NCBI GenBank assembly: GCA_029266815.1
Contig: JAQSWC010000116.1
Coordinates: 1-9,210, forward strand
Source: Paucimonas sp.
GTDB lineage: Bacteria > Pseudomonadota > Gammaproteobacteria > Burkholderiales > Burkholderiaceae_D
Length of the DNA: 9,210 nt
Direction: 5' to 3'
Shown: positions 6,567 to 9,210 of the stretch, piece after piece
Position numbering within the stretch: position 1 is the first letter of the stretch
How the letters are laid out: the number at the start of each line of letters is the position of its first letter
Notes under the pieces: model-generated
Seen by the model: only the letters and a program-made list of their open reading frames with translations
Database searches by the model: none
What the model was told of the DNA's origin: nothing
Position numbers and translations under genes: made by a program

Positions 6567-7453
6567 CGTACTGCCACCCATGCCACGCTGCCCAGCAGGA
6601 GGAACGACAAGCTGGCAACCCAAGGCCAGGGCTGCATCCACCAGCACATGGGAAGGGTATCGCTGGCCGCTGCCCTCACATGGCGGCGCACCACGGTCGG
6701 CGCGCCCTCGCCGTAGGCGAGTAGCAATGCCTTGTGCGCAAGTATATTTGCCAGCCTCGGAATACCTCCGCTACTGGAAAAAAGAGCCGCGACGGCGCGG
6801 TGATCGAAAAGTCTATCTCCGGAGTAGCCGGCCACGCGCAAGCGGTGCGATATGTAGAAGTCGAAATCTTCCCGTGTCAGCGGACCGAGCTCATAGTGGA
6901 AGGTAATGCGCTGGGTGAGCTGCCGAATGGATTCGTGAGCCAGCTTCCTATCCAGCTCGGGCTGGCCGAACATCACGATCTGAAGCAGCTTCCGCTTTTC
7001 CGTCTCCAGATTGCTCAGGAGGCGCAGCGCCTCCAGGCTTTCCAGAGGCATGGCCTGAACCTCATCCAGGCAGAGAACAACACGCTTGCCCTGCCGCGCA
7101 AAGCCGAGCAGGCGATGGGTGATAGCCTTGAGAATCTGGTGCTGGTCGGCCTCGCGCTCCACCGGCGCTTGCAGTTCATCGGCCAAGGCCAGCATAAGCG
7201 TGCGCGGTTCGAGATAAGGATTGGGAATATAGGCAGTGACGAACGAGTCGCTCAGGGTGCTCATGAACTTTCGGCAGAGCAGCGTCTTGCCCGTGCCGAC
7301 TTCGCCTGTGATCTTGATGAAACCTTCACCGTTTTTGGCAGCTACCAACAAGGTGTTCAGCGCCTGCTGGTAGGAGATGGAGTTGAAGAAAAAACCGGTG
7401 TCGGGCGTTATCCCGAAGGGCATCTCTCGCAGGCCGAAATGGGCGGTGTACAT
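6563..7453 (-). CDS. mshM: MSHA biogenesis protein MshM, ExeA/GspA-like AAA ATPase
   Basis: This 296-residue protein is an ExeA/GspA-type P-loop ATPase. MYTAHFGLREMPFGITPD and FFFNSISYQQAL at the N-terminus are typical of the family. Walker A is GEVGTGKT (50-57), Walker B is VVLCLDE (125-131), a sensor 1-like IVMFGQPEL lies at 159-167, and the GGIPRLANILAHKALL motif starts at 229. A C-terminal hydrophobic stretch (about 277-295) probably anchors it in the inner membrane with the ATPase domain in the cytoplasm. ExeA-type proteins help place or multimerise the secretin through the cell wall in type II secretion, and by analogy MshM may do so for MshL; that is inference. No peptidoglycan-binding domain is visible after the membrane segment, unlike full-length ExeA. 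The gene starts 13 bases after mshL and overlaps mshN by four bases (ATGA), so all three are one operon. Confidence 0.92.
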   Translation of the reverse strand: MYTAHFGLREMPFGITPDTGFFFNSISYQQALNTLLVAAKNGEGFIKITGEVGTGKTLLCRKFMSTLSDSFVTAYIPNPYLEPRTLMLALADELQAPVEREADQHQILKAITHRLLGFARQGKRVVLCLDEVQAMPLESLEALRLLSNLETEKRKLLQIVMFGQPELDRKLAHESIRQLTQRITFHYELGPLTREDFDFYISHRLRVAGYSGDRLFDHRAVAALFSSSGGIPRLANILAHKALLLAYGEGAPTVVRRHVRAAASDTLPMCWWMQPWPWVASLSFLLLGSVAWVAVR

Positions 7454-7466
7454 CGCGAATCACGGC

Positions 7467-9206
7467 CTATGAGCCGCGTCCTGCTCCAATCGCCTCGATG
7501 CGGCGGTTCGTATCAAGAATGTCATTGCTCCAGGTCTGGTGATCCTTGACTACGGTCGGCTTCAAAAGAATGACGAGTTCGCGCTTCTGCGTGACCTGGT
7601 TCTTGTTCTTGAAGAGTTCCCCGACCACGGGCACGTCACCCACTCCTGGCAGCTGCGAGCGGTCTGAAACCGTCGCCTGGCGCATCAGCCCGCCAATAGC
7701 TACGATGTGGCCGTCAAGACCGCGGACCACGCTGTCGGTTTCTGACACCACACTGGAGGGTAAAGGCAGGCGATACGTGCCCCCTTGTCCGAGGTTGATC
7801 ACCTTGTCAACTGTCGTCACGTTGCTGACAGACGGATGGATGTGGAGGATGATGAACCCCTTGTCGTCGATCTGTGGAGTGACGTCGAGCGCAATGCCGG
7901 AGAAGAAAGGCTGGAGGGTCAGCGTCGGGCTGGAGGTTGTACTACCTGCGCTGCTGGTTGTGGTGGTGGTGACATTAGTGATGAAGAATTCATCGGTACC
8001 GACCTTGAGCACGGCTTTCTGGTTATTGAGGGTGGCGATACGTGGGCTGGACAGCACGTGCACTTTGCCCTGCGATTCCAGGAACGAGAGCAGCGCGGCA
8101 AAGTTGCTGGTCTGGAAGGCCAGTCCGAACAGGCCACCGAAGCCGGTGCCGCTCTGGACGATATCCTGTCCCGGCAGGGAGATTACATCACCGCCGGAAA
8201 ATGTACGTGCAGCAGCATCGATATTTGATGCGCCTACGGCGAGGCTCCCATTGGGCTGAAGCACGGTACCGGGAGACAGCATGCCGCCGGACACCCGGCT
8301 GTTGTTGCCGTTACGGAAAGCCGCCCAGTTGATTCCCGACTGGAATCCCTCATTCAACTGCACTTCCAGTATCTTCGCCTCAATCACCACCTGCCTGTCA
8401 ACGGATAGTTGCGATGCCTTCAGATAGGCGGCGACGTTCTGCAGTTCGTCCCACATGCCGCGCACCACGACTACGCCCGATTGAGGACTGATGACTACGC
8501 TGCGTCCTTCCTTGTCGGTACCGACGATCGCGTCTAACGAGGCCTTGAGGTCGGCCCAGAAATCCGTATTGGAAGTTGTATTGATCTTGCTGCTCTCGAG
8601 CGCCCTCGAAGTACGACCCTGATTGGATGAATTATTGGCAGTGTTTCCGCCCCCCTGCTGATCGGGACTGCCGCCTACGGAATCGCCGATCGAGCCGGAG
8701 TTTACGCGAATGTCAGATGTGCCCTTGCGATTACCGGTAAGGTAATTCACTTGAAACACGCGCGTCTGTAACGTCAGGGGCTTGACATAGATACGGTTGC
8801 CTTCCACGCGATAATCATAGCCGTACATTTCCCGGATCGCGTCCATCGCTTCGAGAACCGTGACATTATTCAGGTTAGCCGAAATCGCGCCGCGCACCTC
8901 GGGATGGACCAGCATGCTGTACCGCGTGCCCTGGGTAATCGCCATGAAAAATTGCTGGGCAGGCACATTGTTCAACGCCAGGTTGAATCGTTCCTCTATG
9001 GGCTGCTTGGGCTGAGGCACTTCCACACTGATGGGTGGCAGGAGCGAAGCGGATACGGCATCAGGCACAACCGGTTTTACTGCTGTATTGCTCTGTGCCG
9101 CTTTGCTCAACTCTGCGTTGATGAGGTCATAGGTCTCGCGCTTGCCTGTCTGTGAAGCGCATCCGTTCAAGAACAGAAATACGATCGCCAATGTCAATTT
9201 ACGCAT
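7467..9206 (-). CDS. mshL: MSHA-type pilus secretin MshL, outer membrane lipoprotein
   Basis: MshL forms the multimeric outer-membrane channel through which an MSHA-type type IV pilus passes. The 579-residue precursor starts with a lipoprotein signal peptide ending LNGC (Cys16). A secretin/TonB short N-terminal-like domain spans about 72-145 (FNLALNNVPAQQFFMAIT, HPEVRGAISANLNNVTVLEA). A Gly/Ser/Asn-rich linker at about 167-215 leads to an N1-like module with VVISPQSGVVVVRG. The secretin core runs from about 270 to 552, with HVLSSPRIATLNNQKA at 383-398, DGHIVAIGGLM at 498-508 and LPGVGDVPVVGELFKNK at 519-535. A Thr/Ser-rich stretch after DEFFITN (about 412-428) is a loop I also associate with other MshL proteins. 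The ATG at 9206 is four bases from the right edge, so its ribosome site and promoter, and any mshI/J/K genes upstream, lie outside. The PilQ and GspD families fit less well than MshL because of the mshM-mshN neighbours. Confidence 0.94.
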   Translation of the reverse strand: MRKLTLAIVFLFLNGCASQTGKRETYDLINAELSKAAQSNTAVKPVVPDAVSASLLPPISVEVPQPKQPIEERFNLALNNVPAQQFFMAITQGTRYSMLVHPEVRGAISANLNNVTVLEAMDAIREMYGYDYRVEGNRIYVKPLTLQTRVFQVNYLTGNRKGTSDIRVNSGSIGDSVGGSPDQQGGGNTANNSSNQGRTSRALESSKINTTSNTDFWADLKASLDAIVGTDKEGRSVVISPQSGVVVVRGMWDELQNVAAYLKASQLSVDRQVVIEAKILEVQLNEGFQSGINWAAFRNGNNSRVSGGMLSPGTVLQPNGSLAVGASNIDAAARTFSGGDVISLPGQDIVQSGTGFGGLFGLAFQTSNFAALLSFLESQGKVHVLSSPRIATLNNQKAVLKVGTDEFFITNVTTTTTSSAGSTTSSPTLTLQPFFSGIALDVTPQIDDKGFIILHIHPSVSNVTTVDKVINLGQGGTYRLPLPSSVVSETDSVVRGLDGHIVAIGGLMRQATVSDRSQLPGVGDVPVVGELFKNKNQVTQKRELVILLKPTVVKDHQTWSNDILDTNRRIEAIGAGRGS

Positions 9207-9210
9207 GCTG

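Noticed and set aside
7923..7973. Thr/Ser-rich repeat-like stretch in mshL as a variable tract
   Set aside because: The codons are mixed and not a uniform simple repeat, and a Thr-rich loop after DEFFITN is a normal feature of MshL as far as I know, so phase variation is not supported.
6734..8259. Long plus-strand open frames (6734-7549, 7546-8259) opposite mshM and mshL
   Set aside because: They lie wholly antisense to well-supported genes, show no recognisable domain or proper start context, and are expected by-products of codon bias in GC-rich genes.

Overview
The window comes from a moderately GC-rich Gram-negative bacterium, most likely a betaproteobacterium (Burkholderiales or Nitrosomonadales). 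The evidence is the divergent rluD/bamD pair, the BamD lipoprotein, an MSHA-type pilus secretin operon and an HD-GYP protein of a layout I associate with betaproteobacteria. That placement rests on family knowledge and gene order, not on a search. The window is almost fully coding, and no stretch of 300 bases lacks a gene. I see no rRNA, tRNA, CRISPR array or insertion sequence.

Left part (1-2545): rluD (23S rRNA pseudouridine synthase; its C-terminus is cut by the window edge) is transcribed leftwards. bamD (outer-membrane assembly lipoprotein) diverges from it. yaaA (peroxide-stress protein) lies on the minus strand and converges with bamD.

Middle part (2574-5444): a PIN-domain gene diverges from yaaA and is broken by a frameshift, probably with a small deletion, near 2700-2725. 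Its stop codon overlaps the start of an intact YbdL-type PLP-dependent methionine aminotransferase in an ATGA arrangement. After an 80-base gap, which holds a hairpin and a promoter-like element, comes a protein of the HD-GYP fold. It keeps the GYP region but has lost the HD metal-binding pair, so it is probably not a standard c-di-GMP phosphodiesterase.

Right part (5463-9206, all minus strand): an mshL-mshM-mshN operon encodes an outer-membrane secretin lipoprotein, an ExeA-like AAA ATPase with a C-terminal membrane anchor, and a single-pass membrane protein with a periplasmic-type TPR domain. Together these would form or assemble the outer-membrane channel of an MSHA-type type IV pilus. mshN runs tail to tail into the degenerate HD-GYP gene with 18 bases between them, so the mshE/mshG genes that follow mshN in Vibrio do not follow it here.

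Nothing here is clearly a wholly new system. The items most worth a second look are the degenerate HD-GYP protein beside the pilus genes, the broken PIN gene, and the hairpin overlapping the HD-GYP promoter.
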